From the NCBI GenBank assembly GCA_910577925.1, contig CAJTOI010000016.1:9200-73199 (forward strand): a DNA stretch of 64,000 nt, written 5' to 3'. A program made the translations under genes and the position numbers. The notes under the pieces are model-generated. The model had not been told where the DNA came from and did no database searches. It saw only the letters and a program-made list of their open reading frames with translations. Positions 7,633 through 16,889 of the stretch are shown one piece after another. Origin of the DNA: an uncultured Roseburia sp. (GTDB lineage Bacteria; Bacillota; Clostridia; Lachnospirales; Lachnospiraceae). Within the stretch, counting starts at the first letter, position 1. Each line of letters opens with the position of its first letter.

Positions 7633-10161
7633 ATGAAGAGTGAACAGAGGAGAACCGAGAAAGTATTTGTATGGATTTATACGGTATTTTCGGCGGCAAT
7701 GGCGTTTGGAATCCTTTCCTGCAGGACAGGGGAAGGAGCTGCCGCCGTGCTCATGCCGGTCGTGCTGTGCCTTGCCGGCGCCTGGATGCTCTTTCTTCGC
7801 CAGTACAGAGATTATAAGACGAGAGCATATCTTTATGCGGCGGCGATGCTGATCTGTTATTGGTGCTATGCGTCCTGTGCCAACGCTTATTATGTGGTTC
7901 TTCCCCCGTTTCTTGTGGTGGTGGCTGCGCTCGGACTTTTTAAGATTTCACGCCTGATCTGGTTTCAGACAATCGTATTTTTTGCGGCGACATTCTGGCA
8001 TTTTGCGGTTCTGCACACGCTGCGGATTTCAAGCCTGCAGGAGTTTATGCGGCTTGCGGGGCAGGTGGCCTGTGTGCTTGCGGTAGAGTATCTCCGCTGG
8101 AATTTTATACGGATCGATATAGAGATGGAGCAGCGGCTGCGCAGGACCATTGCGACGCTCGAGGAGATGGAGCACAGCAAAGACGAGTTTATGGCGAATG
8201 TGTCCCACGAGATCCGCACGCCGTTAAATACCGTCTGCGGGATGAGCGAGCTGGCTCTGCGGGAAGAACTGCCCGCGCAGGTGCGGGAGGAAGTGTTTCA
8301 GATACAGACGGCGGGGCGGGCCTTACAGTCCCTTGTCAGCGATGTGCTTGATTACTCGGAATTAGAGACCGGAAGGGTATCTCTTCACGAGGAACCCTAC
8401 AATTTTTCTTCCGTGATGAACGACGTCATCAATATGGCGCTCGCACAGAAGGAGGAGAAGTGTCTGGAGCTGATTGTGGACTGCGACGCGAGGATTCCCC
8501 GCGTTATGGTCGGGGACAGCGAGAAATTAAGCCGTATGATTTCCTGCCTGGTGGGAAATGCGATAAAGTTCACGGAGCGCGGCTGCGTGGCCGTGATCGT
8601 GCGGGCCAGAAAGGAGCGCTACGGCGTGAATCTGTGCGTCAGGGTAAAGGACACCGGAATCGGAATGACGCAGGAGCAGACGGAAAGCCTGTCCGGCAGT
8701 TTTAACCAGGTGGACGCCAAAAAGAACCGCAGTAAGAGCGGCATTGGGCTGGGGCTTGCCATCACCAGGCATACGGCTGATCTGATGGGCGGTTTTCTCA
8801 AGGTGAGCAGTAGGCAGGGAGCGGGGAGTGAGTTCCGTCTGGTGATTCCGCAGCGGGTGGAGGATGAGCGGCCGCTGTTTGTCGTAAAGGATGCGGAGCA
8901 GATTCGCGTGGGGCTCTACATCGATACCGAAAAATACAGCATCAGCGAGATCCGCGACAATTATATGGCGGTGATTTCCAATATGGCAGAGCAGCTGCAG
9001 GTAAATCTGACCCAATGCAGAAGTCTCCCGGAACTCAGGCGGAAAACGGAGCGGAATGCTTTTACGCATGTGATGATTGCCATAGACGAATACAGGGAGG
9101 ATCCGTCTTATTTTGATGCGCTTTCGATGCGTATGCCGGTGGCGCTCGTACTTGACCGCACAGATGATGCAGAGGTCGGCGGGAACTTCAGACGGCTTTA
9201 CAAACCGTTTTATGCGCTGTCCGTCACGAATATCTTAAACGGGCGGAATCTTACGCAGCGGAGGGACGGCAGCCACTATCTTGAGCAGCGTTTTACGGCG
9301 CCGGATGCGAGTGTGCTGGTGGTGGACGACAGCGCGATGAACCTGAAAGTGATGGAAGGGCTGCTCCGCCCCTACGGGCTGCATCTTTTTACGGCCATGA
9401 GCGGGGAGGAAGCGCTCCGGATGCTGGAGTGGGCGCAGTATGATCTGATTTTTATGGACCATATGATGCCGAGAATGGACGGTGTGGAGACGCTGCACCG
9501 GATCCGAAAAAAGAGCCGAAAATACTGTCAGACCGTTCCGGTCGTTGCGCTGACGGCGAATGCAATCGGCGGCGCGCGCGAGATGTTTCTTTCGGAGGGA
9601 TTTTTTGATTTTGTGGCAAAACCGATTGAGGTGGCAAATCTCGAGCGCGTCCTGAGAAAATACCTTCCGCCCGAGATGATTCTTGAGCGCGGGGCGCAGA
9701 CCGAAGAGGAGCCGGCGCCCGGGGCACAAGTACCAGCGCAAAAGGGGGAAGCGTCCGGGGCAAAAGCATGTGCCGAAGAGGCAAAAGCATGTGCCGAAGA
9801 GGAGCCGGCGGATGAAAAGAACCGGATAGATTTGGAGCAGGGAATCTTGTACTGCGGCGGGGAGATGGAAGATTATCTGGCGGTGTCTGCCGTATACTGC
9901 AGCACGATGCCGGATAAATGCAGTCAGATGAGGCAGCTTTTGTCGGAGCGGAACTGGAAAGAGTATACGGTTCTGGTTCATGCGCTCAAGAGTACTTCTC
10001 TTGCGATTGGCGCGGCGGAACTCTCGGAGATGGCAAAGAGGCAGGAGGAGGCCGGCAAAGAGGCGCGGGAGGATGTCCTGCTGGCGAATCACGAAGCGCT
10101 GATGCAGGAATATGAGCTTGTCTGTGCGGAAATCAGGCGAAGATGGGGGGACGGGGCATGA
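7633..10161 (+). CDS. Membrane hybrid histidine kinase with pseudo-receiver, receiver and HPt
   Basis: An 842-residue phosphorelay kinase. Residues 10-150 hold about five or six membrane spans with little outside sequence. HisKA carries H192 in NVSHEIRTPLN; the ATPase domain ends near residue 400 with GIGLGLAITRH. Residues 415-545 look like a degenerate receiver that keeps a LYKPF lysine but lacks the usual acidic cluster. A full receiver follows with D609 (FMDHMMP), then an Ala/Glu-rich linker and an HPt domain with H783 (LVHALKSTS). The linker contains a perfect 21-bp tandem duplication (9760-9801). The last bases overlap the next kinase gene, so the HPt may serve both proteins. The signal is unknown. 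Confidence 0.9.
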   Translation: MKSEQRRTEKVFVWIYTVFSAAMAFGILSCRTGEGAAAVLMPVVLCLAGAWMLFLRQYRDYKTRAYLYAAAMLICYWCYASCANAYYVVLPPFLVVVAALGLFKISRLIWFQTIVFFAATFWHFAVLHTLRISSLQEFMRLAGQVACVLAVEYLRWNFIRIDIEMEQRLRRTIATLEEMEHSKDEFMANVSHEIRTPLNTVCGMSELALREELPAQVREEVFQIQTAGRALQSLVSDVLDYSELETGRVSLHEEPYNFSSVMNDVINMALAQKEEKCLELIVDCDARIPRVMVGDSEKLSRMISCLVGNAIKFTERGCVAVIVRARKERYGVNLCVRVKDTGIGMTQEQTESLSGSFNQVDAKKNRSKSGIGLGLAITRHTADLMGGFLKVSSRQGAGSEFRLVIPQRVEDERPLFVVKDAEQIRVGLYIDTEKYSISEIRDNYMAVISNMAEQLQVNLTQCRSLPELRRKTERNAFTHVMIAIDEYREDPSYFDALSMRMPVALVLDRTDDAEVGGNFRRLYKPFYALSVTNILNGRNLTQRRDGSHYLEQRFTAPDASVLVVDDSAMNLKVMEGLLRPYGLHLFTAMSGEEALRMLEWAQYDLIFMDHMMPRMDGVETLHRIRKKSRKYCQTVPVVALTANAIGGAREMFLSEGFFDFVAKPIEVANLERVLRKYLPPEMILERGAQTEEEPAPGAQVPAQKGEASGAKACAEEAKACAEEEPADEKNRIDLEQGILYCGGEMEDYLAVSAVYCSTMPDKCSQMRQLLSERNWKEYTVLVHALKSTSLAIGAAELSEMAKRQEEAGKEAREDVLLANHEALMQEYELVCAEIRRRWGDGA
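9760..9801 (+). repeat. 21-bp perfect tandem duplication inside the kinase linker
   Basis: Two adjacent identical 21-base copies beginning GCAAAAGCATGTGCC encode a seven-residue repeat (AKACAEE) in the linker between receiver and HPt. The repeat is in frame, so it only lengthens the linker. It could be a slippage site varying between strains. Confidence 0.85.
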
Positions 10162-12842
10162 TTCGGAGAAGAATCAAACGCATGGCGGAGTGGATGAACA
10201 ATTCGGAGATCGAGCTGAATGTGCGCATGCTGTATCTGATTATCTACTGCGGACTCGCGGCTGCCGTAGTCGGAACCGTCGGCACGATTGTAATTCGTTC
10301 GCCGCTTATAAGTATTTTTGCAAGCGCGATGGTGGCGCTTTCGGTGCTGGTAATTCTGCTTGTGATGCGCCGCCTGAAAAATCATGATATATTTACGGTG
10401 GCGCTGGTGGTCATTGTCAATCTGGTGTTGCTTCCGGCCATTTTCTTTACGGGCGGAGGCGTGTACAGCAGTATGAACACATGGTTTGCGCTGGGATTTC
10501 TGTTCTGTTTTCTGCTGCTGTCGGGCAGAAAGCTCGCGGTGATGCTTACGCTGTGCATAATCTGGGATACGGCATGCTTTGCGGCGGCTTATTTCCGGCC
10601 GGAGTTTGTGACGCCTCTCGAGTCGCGGCTGTCGTATTTTGTGGACACCTATATCGGCATGATCGTGCTGGCGCTCTGTATCGGCGCGCTGGTGATCTTC
10701 CAGAAAAAGCTGTACGAGAGAGAGCGGAGTATCAGCAGGCAGCGTCAGCTTGAAGTCGAGGAGGCAAACCGCACCAAAAGCAGGTTTCTCGCCAATATGA
10801 GCCATGAAATCCGCACGCCGATCAACACGATTATCGGCTTAAATGAGATGAATCTGCGCGAACAGCTGTCGACTGAGGTGGAGGAGAACTGCATAAATGT
10901 TCAGCAGGCCGGAAGGCTGCTGCTGTCGCTGATTAACGATATTCTCGACCTCTCAAAGATCGAGTCGGGCAGGATGGAGATCGTCCAAAGGCAGTACGAA
11001 ACGGGAGAAATGCTCAGTGAGCTCGTCAACATCAACTGGGTCCGCGCACACGAAAAAAAGCTGGAATTTGTGCTGGATATCGATCCGGATATCCCGTCGA
11101 TGCTTTTCGGGGATGATGTGCGCATCAAGCAGGTGCTGACAAATATGATTTCAAACGCCATCAAATACACGCAGAAGGGGACCGTCACGCTGCGGGCAAA
11201 GAGCGAACAGCTGGACGGAAACCGCATTCTGCTGCGTCTTGCGGTATCCGACACCGGCATCGGCATCCGCAAAGAAGATACGGCATATCTGTTTGAATCC
11301 TTCAAGCGCGTGGATGAAGAGAAAAACCACGCCATTGAGGGGACGGGACTGGGCCTTGCCATCTCCAAGCAGCTGGTGGATCTGATGGGAGGAGAGATAC
11401 GCGTGGACAGTATCTACCAGCGGGGCTCGACATTTACGGTAACATTAGAGCAGGAGATTGTGGATGACGCGCCGATCGGGGCCGTATCGGAATTTTTGAA
11501 AAACAGGCAGGGCCGGGCGTCGTATAAACAGAGTTTTGAAGCGCCGGAAGCCAGGGTTTTGGTCGTGGATGACAATGAGATGAACTGTATGGTGGCGAGA
11601 AAGCTGCTGCGGGCGACGAAGGTTCAGGTGGATGCCGCGGCGAGCGGGGAGGAATGTCTCAAGATGGTGCGCAGGCGGTACTACCATGTGATTTTCATGG
11701 ATCACAGGATGCCCGGGATGGACGGTTTTGAGACGTTAGAGCGGCTTCGTTCGCAGGAAAACGGTCTGTGCAGAGAGACGCCGGTCATTGCGCTGACCGC
11801 GAACGGGGTCTCGGGAGCGGATAAGGTATATCTGCAGAACGGTTTTTCCGGATATCTGATGAAGCCCGTGAGCGGGGCGCTGCTCGAGGCGATGCTGTTC
11901 CGATTCCTGCCGCCGGAGCTGGTGGAGTACAGCGGCGCGGAGGAGACGCAGGAGAAGGACGAGGAGGCGAGGCTGCAGCTGCTTCACACCGGCGCGCGCA
12001 GGCTGATCTGTATTACGACAGACAGTGTCAGCGATTTGCCGTCGCATCTGCCGGAGCAGTTTCACATACGCCGTATGCACTATTATGTGGAGACGGAAAA
12101 TGCCCGTTTTTGTGACGGGGAAGAGATTTCCTCCGATAATCTGACTGCTTACCTAAACGGCGCGGGCCGCGCGGCGCGCTCCGAGGCGCCGGCGGTGGAA
12201 GATTACGAATCGTTTTTTGCGGATACGCTCGCGGAGGCGGTTCAGGTGATCCACATCAGTATGGGAAAAGGAGCCAGCCAGGGGTATGATCGGGCGGTAC
12301 AGGCCGCGAGAGGCTTTGACAATGTCTATGTCGTGGACTCCGGGCATCTGTCGAGCGGTATGGGACTGATTGTACTGCGGGCCGCGCAGATGGCGGGCCA
12401 AAATCACACGGCGGAAGAGATTATCGCGGAGATCGAGCGGATGCGGGATGCGGTTTCCACCAGCTTTATTGTGCCGTCGCCGGAGAGCATGTATCACGGC
12501 GGCAAAATCGGCAGGCGGATGCGCTGGCTCTGCAGTACGTTCCAGCTGCAGCCGATCTTTTCCATGAGGGAGAGCCGGGTTGTGTGCGACGGTATCTGCG
12601 GCGGGACGACGGCGGAGGGATATCGGACCTATATCCGGCGCAGACTGAAAGGAAAAAAGAATATCGATACCCGGGTTTTGTTTTTTACTTATGCGGGATG
12701 TTCCGTGGAGCTGCGCCGGGAACTGCTGGCGGAGGTGGCGAAGTACCAGAGCTTTGATCGCGTGATCGAGCAGAAGGCGTCGGCGGCGAGCACAAGCAAC
12801 TGCGGCCTGGGCACGTTTGGACTTATGTATCTGAAAAAATAA
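10158..12842 (+). CDS. Hybrid histidine kinase fused to a DegV fatty-acid-binding domain
   Basis: An 894-residue protein starting in an ATGA overlap with the previous kinase. About six membrane spans occupy residues 20-185. HisKA has H216 (NMSHEIRTPIN), the ATPase domain has GTGLGLAIS, and the receiver has D515 (FMDHRMPGMDG) and the lysine of LMKPVSG. There is no HPt. From about residue 614 to the end lies a full-length DegV domain: ITTDSVSDLP opening, ISMGKGASQ at the usual ligand loop, VVDSGHLSSGMGL and HGGKIGRR. DegV/FakB proteins bind fatty acids and present them to a FakA kinase. The fusion suggests a lipid-binding output or input for a phosphorelay. It could share the HPt of its neighbour. 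The domains are clear; the role is inference. Confidence 0.9.
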   Translation: MIRRRIKRMAEWMNNSEIELNVRMLYLIIYCGLAAAVVGTVGTIVIRSPLISIFASAMVALSVLVILLVMRRLKNHDIFTVALVVIVNLVLLPAIFFTGGGVYSSMNTWFALGFLFCFLLLSGRKLAVMLTLCIIWDTACFAAAYFRPEFVTPLESRLSYFVDTYIGMIVLALCIGALVIFQKKLYERERSISRQRQLEVEEANRTKSRFLANMSHEIRTPINTIIGLNEMNLREQLSTEVEENCINVQQAGRLLLSLINDILDLSKIESGRMEIVQRQYETGEMLSELVNINWVRAHEKKLEFVLDIDPDIPSMLFGDDVRIKQVLTNMISNAIKYTQKGTVTLRAKSEQLDGNRILLRLAVSDTGIGIRKEDTAYLFESFKRVDEEKNHAIEGTGLGLAISKQLVDLMGGEIRVDSIYQRGSTFTVTLEQEIVDDAPIGAVSEFLKNRQGRASYKQSFEAPEARVLVVDDNEMNCMVARKLLRATKVQVDAAASGEECLKMVRRRYYHVIFMDHRMPGMDGFETLERLRSQENGLCRETPVIALTANGVSGADKVYLQNGFSGYLMKPVSGALLEAMLFRFLPPELVEYSGAEETQEKDEEARLQLLHTGARRLICITTDSVSDLPSHLPEQFHIRRMHYYVETENARFCDGEEISSDNLTAYLNGAGRAARSEAPAVEDYESFFADTLAEAVQVIHISMGKGASQGYDRAVQAARGFDNVYVVDSGHLSSGMGLIVLRAAQMAGQNHTAEEIIAEIERMRDAVSTSFIVPSPESMYHGGKIGRRMRWLCSTFQLQPIFSMRESRVVCDGICGGTTAEGYRTYIRRRLKGKKNIDTRVLFFTYAGCSVELRRELLAEVAKYQSFDRVIEQKASAASTSNCGLGTFGLMYLKK

Positions 12843-12848
12843 AAAAAT

Positions 12849-12879
12849 GCGGACGGATGCAACCGTCCGCGTTTTTTTT
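12849..12879 (+). terminator. Rho-independent terminator after the kinase pair
   Basis: GCGGACGG and CCGTCCGC form a perfect eight-pair stem around ATGCAA, followed by GTTTTTTTT. It closes the transcript that may run from the sugar genes through both kinases. Confidence 0.93.
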
Positions 12880-12911
12880 CGTCTGTCATAGTAAGAGAGG
12901 AGGAATGAGTG

Positions 12912-14174
12912 ATGAAGAAAAGATGGTGTGCATATCTTCTCGGCGGCTGCCTTGCGGCAGGACTGCTCGGTTGCGGGGAGTCGGCCGATGCCGGTGCGGC
13001 GGATCTCACGGAGTCATACCGCAGGGGAGTGAAGGATAACGAAATCCGCGAAAGCTCGGAGGAATTTAAGAAGGCGTATACGGAATTTGCCGTCGCGCTG
13101 CTGTCGGGCGGCCGCAGCGGCAGAGAAGGAAAAAATACGATGGTCTCACCGCTGTCGGTGATGACGGCGCTCGAGATGACGAGAGCCGGTGCGGCGGGTG
13201 ATACGCTCGCCCAGATGGATCAGACTCTCTATTCCGGGATGATCGCGGCAAAGGGAAAAGAAGAGCTGATGACGTTTGCCAACCGCCTGCCGAATACAAA
13301 TAAGGTGCGTTTTCACATGGCGGATTCTGTCTGGTTCCGCGATGACGCGGAGCGTTTTGTGCCGGATGAAAATTTTCTTCGGACGGAGGCCGAGGAGTAT
13401 GATGCGTCCGTTTTTTCCGCGGCTTTTGACGCGGATACCTGTGATACCATCAATCAGTGGGTGTCGCGGGAGACGGACGGCATGGTGCCCGAGATTGTGG
13501 ACCAGATCCCGGAGGACGCCGTGATGTACCTTGTGAATGCGATGGCGTTTCAGGGGGAATGGGAGGAAGTCTACCGGGAGAACCAGCTTGGGCCGGCGGA
13601 GTTTACCTGTGCGGACGGCAGCACGGCGGAGATTACAATGATGTACGGAGAAGAGAAGACTTATCTGGAAAACGAGGATGCGGTTGGCTTTGTGAAACCG
13701 TATAAGGATGGCTATGCGTTTGCGGCGCTGCTGCCGCGCGGAGATTTGTCCCTTGACGAATACCTAGGAATGTTAGACGCAGAGACGTTTCTTGGCCTGC
13801 TTGCAGGGGCATCGGACGAGAAAGTCGAGACGGGGCTGCCGAAGTTTACGGCGGAGACGGGGCTTGAGCTGTCGGAGCTTCTCTCGGAAATGGGAATGCC
13901 GCTGGCCTTTGACGTGCAGAATGCTGATTTCTCGGTGATGGGAAGCTGCCCGAACGGGGAAAATATCTGTATCAGCAGGGTACTGCACAGGACGTATATT
14001 GATGTCAACGAGACAGGGACAAAAGCGGCTGCTGCCGCTGTGGTTGAGATGATAGCAGGATACGCGCTTTCGGAGGAGCCGAAGCGGGTGATTCTTGACC
14101 GGCCGTTTGTGTATGCGATTATTGAGGAGGAGAGCGGTCTGCCGGTGTTTATCGGAACGGTGGAGGCGCTTTAG
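12912..14174 (+). CDS. Serpin, predicted surface lipoprotein
   Basis: A 420-residue serine protease inhibitor. The signal peptide ends in a lipobox (AAGLLGC, lipid-bearing C21), so it should be tethered outside the membrane. The serpin core begins near residue 55; NTMVSPLSV and YLVNAMAFQGEW are family signatures. The reactive loop begins ETGTKAAAAAVV, an Ala-rich hinge typical of inhibitory serpins, and ends before the conserved DRPFVYAI. Counting from the hinge Glu as in alpha-1-antitrypsin puts the cut site near AG-Y, though loop length varies. The start follows AGAGGAGGA. Gut Firmicutes serpins are known to block neutrophil or pancreatic elastase; the target here is not known. Confidence 0.92.
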   Translation: MKKRWCAYLLGGCLAAGLLGCGESADAGAADLTESYRRGVKDNEIRESSEEFKKAYTEFAVALLSGGRSGREGKNTMVSPLSVMTALEMTRAGAAGDTLAQMDQTLYSGMIAAKGKEELMTFANRLPNTNKVRFHMADSVWFRDDAERFVPDENFLRTEAEEYDASVFSAAFDADTCDTINQWVSRETDGMVPEIVDQIPEDAVMYLVNAMAFQGEWEEVYRENQLGPAEFTCADGSTAEITMMYGEEKTYLENEDAVGFVKPYKDGYAFAALLPRGDLSLDEYLGMLDAETFLGLLAGASDEKVETGLPKFTAETGLELSELLSEMGMPLAFDVQNADFSVMGSCPNGENICISRVLHRTYIDVNETGTKAAAAAVVEMIAGYALSEEPKRVILDRPFVYAIIEEESGLPVFIGTVEAL

Positions 14175-14183
14175 GAGAGCACG

Positions 14184-14741
14184 ATGGAAGACGAGAAGAT
14201 CATAGATCTGTATTGGGAGAGGAGCCAGCAGGCGATTACTCTGACCGAACAGAAGTACGGTCGCTACTGCGGCCGGATTGCGGACAATGTGCTGCACAAC
14301 AGGGAAGACTGCGAGGAGTGTCTCAACGATACCTGGCTTCGCGCGTGGAATTCCATGCCCACGGAACGGCCCACGGTACTGCAGGCATTTCTCGGAGCGA
14401 TCACGCGGAATCTCTCGCTTGATCTGTACCGCAGGAAGCATTCGGCGAAGCGCGGAGGGGGCGAGCTGCCCTATATTTTCGACGAGCTGCAGGATTGTTT
14501 GGGGACGGACGAAACGGCAAGAGAGATGGAGCGTATGGAGCTTGCGGAAAGCTTAAACCGGTTTCTCGCAGAACTCGGGAAAGAAAACCGCGTGATGTTT
14601 GTGCGCCGGTACTGGTATATGGACAGCATCGCGGAGATTGCCGCGCGCATGGGCTGCGGTGAGAGCAGGGTAAAGTCCCGCCTGTCCCGCCTGCGGAAAG
14701 GCCTGTACAGACAGCTGAAAAGTGAGGGAATTGTCCTATGA
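14184..14741 (+). CDS. ECF-type RNA polymerase sigma factor
   Basis: A 185-residue sigma-70-family protein. Region 2 is residues 15-90 (EDCEECLNDTWLRAWN is the core-binding helix) and region 4 is residues 120-175 with the helix-turn-helix SIAEIAARMGCGESRVKSRLSRLRK. It begins nine bases after the serpin stop and overlaps the next gene by four bases, so the three are probably one operon. Its partner is the membrane protein downstream. It may control the serpin or its own operon; I see no obvious ECF promoter pair. Confidence 0.9.
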   Translation: MEDEKIIDLYWERSQQAITLTEQKYGRYCGRIADNVLHNREDCEECLNDTWLRAWNSMPTERPTVLQAFLGAITRNLSLDLYRRKHSAKRGGGELPYIFDELQDCLGTDETAREMERMELAESLNRFLAELGKENRVMFVRRYWYMDSIAEIAARMGCGESRVKSRLSRLRKGLYRQLKSEGIVL

Positions 14742-15736
14742 AAACAGACGCGATCATGGATGCGATAGGGGAGATTGATTTTAAATATGTGCAGGAGGCG
14801 GAGGAATACCGGGCGGAACGCAACCCCGGGGGCCGGAGTGCGGCACGGAGCAGGTCCGGCGGCTATAAAAAGCTGCTTCCGCTTGCGGCCTGTCTGGTGC
14901 TGGCGCTTGGGGCCGGAGCCTACGGCCTGCGGTACGGCGCGGGAGAAGGAGCCGATGCCGGAGGCATGTCCGGTGCGGCGGAAGAAAGCGTTGATATGGC
15001 AGACAGTGCGCCGATGGAAGGCGCTGCTGCGGAGAGCGGCGGGCAGAAGGAGAGCGCAGAGGAGTCCGGAGCGGGAGCAATGGATGCGGGAGCAGCGGAT
15101 TCGGGAGCGGAAGAGTGCCGGGAAGCGGAGAACATGATGGAGACGGGAATTGCCGGAGAGCAGGTTTATGTCAATGAGATCACGGAAGTCACACGCATCT
15201 GCTATGATATCGCGGGCCCGGTGCGGACGGAATATTATTCGGCCGATACGCTCGAGGGCTATTACGGGACGAAACTTGTGCCGCAGACAATTCCGGAGGA
15301 TCTGCGCATGTCGGAGGAGCTTTCGGAGACGAAACATGCCGCTGCGGAGGATCTTTCGTCCGGTGAGGTCGAGGGGAGTACGGCGCCATTCGCGGTCGGC
15401 TATGATGCGGAGGGGAATGTCGTCGACGACAACAACCGGCTCTGCTGGCAGAATGAGGACGGGACGAGAAGTCTTGTGATTGCGGCCTACACGGTGCCCG
15501 CAGGGGAGGTGCTTTCCTTCCCGCAGGAAGATTTGAAGTATTCATTGATTGCGGGCCGTGAGGTGATGCTGACCCATTTTGCGGACGGACAGGGGGCGGA
15601 CAATTATCTGGCATATTATGTGAAAAACGGCGTGACCGTGACGGCGGAGTCCTGCGGCATGACGCAGGAGGAACTTCTGAACGTGCTCTGGGAGCTGCTT
15701 GCGGAAGAGCCCCGGCTCTATAACCGGGCAGAATAG
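14738..15736 (+). CDS. Putative membrane anti-sigma or envelope protein, partner of the ECF sigma
   Basis: A 332-residue protein overlapping the sigma gene by ATGA. Residues 1-48 are cytoplasmic and charged, residues 49-68 (LLPLAACLVLALGAGAYGL) form one membrane span, and residues 69-140 are an extracellular low-complexity Ala/Glu/Ser/Gly/Met stretch. A folded region follows to the end. This topology and gene position fit a one-span anti-sigma factor, but no zinc-binding HxxxCxxC motif is present in the short N-terminus. The outer part may sense an envelope signal. Assignment rests on position and topology. Confidence 0.65.
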   Translation: MKTDAIMDAIGEIDFKYVQEAEEYRAERNPGGRSAARSRSGGYKKLLPLAACLVLALGAGAYGLRYGAGEGADAGGMSGAAEESVDMADSAPMEGAAAESGGQKESAEESGAGAMDAGAADSGAEECREAENMMETGIAGEQVYVNEITEVTRICYDIAGPVRTEYYSADTLEGYYGTKLVPQTIPEDLRMSEELSETKHAAAEDLSSGEVEGSTAPFAVGYDAEGNVVDDNNRLCWQNEDGTRSLVIAAYTVPAGEVLSFPQEDLKYSLIAGREVMLTHFADGQGADNYLAYYVKNGVTVTAESCGMTQEELLNVLWELLAEEPRLYNRAE

Positions 15737-15760
15737 CGCGTATAAGTCTCCGGAATAATC

Positions 15761-15789
15761 TTGACACCCCAAAAAGAAAGTATCATAAT
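15761..15789 (+). promoter_or_regulatory. Sigma-A promoter for ilvE
   Basis: TTGACA (15761-15766), 17 bases, then CATAAT (15784-15789), 33 bases before the aminotransferase start. The -35 box is consensus and the spacing is ideal. Confidence 0.8.
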
Positions 15790-15821
15790 TGGTTTCAAGA
15801 ATTGAGTATGGAGGCGGAGCT

Positions 15822-16886
15822 ATGGAGATCAGATTTGAGAAGAGAGATGTGTTAAAGGAGAAGCCGGATCAGAAAAACCTGGGCTTTGGCAAATATATGA
15901 CGGACTATATGTTTGTTATGGACTGGACAAAAGAGGAGGGGTGGAAGGACGCGCGGATCGTGCCGTATGCGCCGATCACGCTTGACCCGGCCTGTGTGAC
16001 GCTCCACTATGCGCAGGAGACCTTTGAGGGGCTCAAAGCCTACCGCACGGACGAGGGGAAGATTCAGCTGTTCCGCCCGGAGATGAATGCGAGACGTATG
16101 ATAACATCAAACGAGAGGCTCTGCATGCCGGGATTTCCGGAGGATATGTTTGTGGAGGCGGTGAAGGCGCTGGTGAAAGTGGAGCAGGACTGGGTTCCTT
16201 CGGAGCCGGAGACCTCTCTTTATATCCGTCCGTTTATGTTCGCCACGGAGTCTGCGCTGGGCGTGCATATGGCAACTTCCTATAAGTTTATGATTATCTG
16301 CTGTCCGGTGGGCGCTTACTATGCGGAGGGCATCAATCCGGTCAGAATCCTTGTGGAGGACGAGCTGGTCCGCGCGGTCAAGGGCGGAACCGGATTTACA
16401 AAGTGCGGCGGCAATTATGCGGGGTCCATCCTCGGCCAGGTGAAGGCCGAGAAGCTGGGATATTCGCAGGTGCTCTGGCTCGACGGAGAACAGCGCAAGT
16501 ATGTGGAGGAAGTCGGAACGATGAACATTATGTTCAAGATTGCCGGCGAGATTTATACGGCGCCCATTGAGGGGACCGTGCTTGCAGGCGTCACGAGAGA
16601 CTCGATGATTCATATCTTGAGAGACTGGGGCTACACGGTGAACGAGACGAGGCTTTCCATCGACGATTTGATGAAAGCCGGATGCGACGGCACGCTTGAG
16701 GAGATCTTTGGGACCGGAACCGCGGCGGTTATCTCGCCGGTGGGCGAGCTGCGCTACCGGGAGGATACGGTGATTGTAAATGATTTTAAGATCGGGGAAC
16801 TGACACGGAAGCTCTACGATACCCTGACCGGTATTCAGTGGGGCAAGCTGGAAGACAAATACGGATGGACAGTCGAGGTAAAATAA
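15822..16886 (+). CDS. ilvE: Branched-chain amino acid aminotransferase
   Basis: A 354-residue PLP enzyme of fold type IV, transferring the amino group between glutamate and the 2-oxo acids of Val, Leu and Ile. Motifs include FEGLKAYRT and the region CGGNYAGSILGQVKAEKLGY that holds the PLP lysine, then EVGTMNIMF and GTGTAAVISPVG for cofactor phosphate binding. I take ATG 15822, preceded by GGAGGCGGAG, rather than the frame opening at 15789, which lies in the promoter. The length matches the 340-360 residues of this BCAT class. Confidence 0.95.
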   Translation: MEIRFEKRDVLKEKPDQKNLGFGKYMTDYMFVMDWTKEEGWKDARIVPYAPITLDPACVTLHYAQETFEGLKAYRTDEGKIQLFRPEMNARRMITSNERLCMPGFPEDMFVEAVKALVKVEQDWVPSEPETSLYIRPFMFATESALGVHMATSYKFMIICCPVGAYYAEGINPVRILVEDELVRAVKGGTGFTKCGGNYAGSILGQVKAEKLGYSQVLWLDGEQRKYVEEVGTMNIMFKIAGEIYTAPIEGTVLAGVTRDSMIHILRDWGYTVNETRLSIDDLMKAGCDGTLEEIFGTGTAAVISPVGELRYREDTVIVNDFKIGELTRKLYDTLTGIQWGKLEDKYGWTVEVK

Positions 16887-16889
16887 ATT

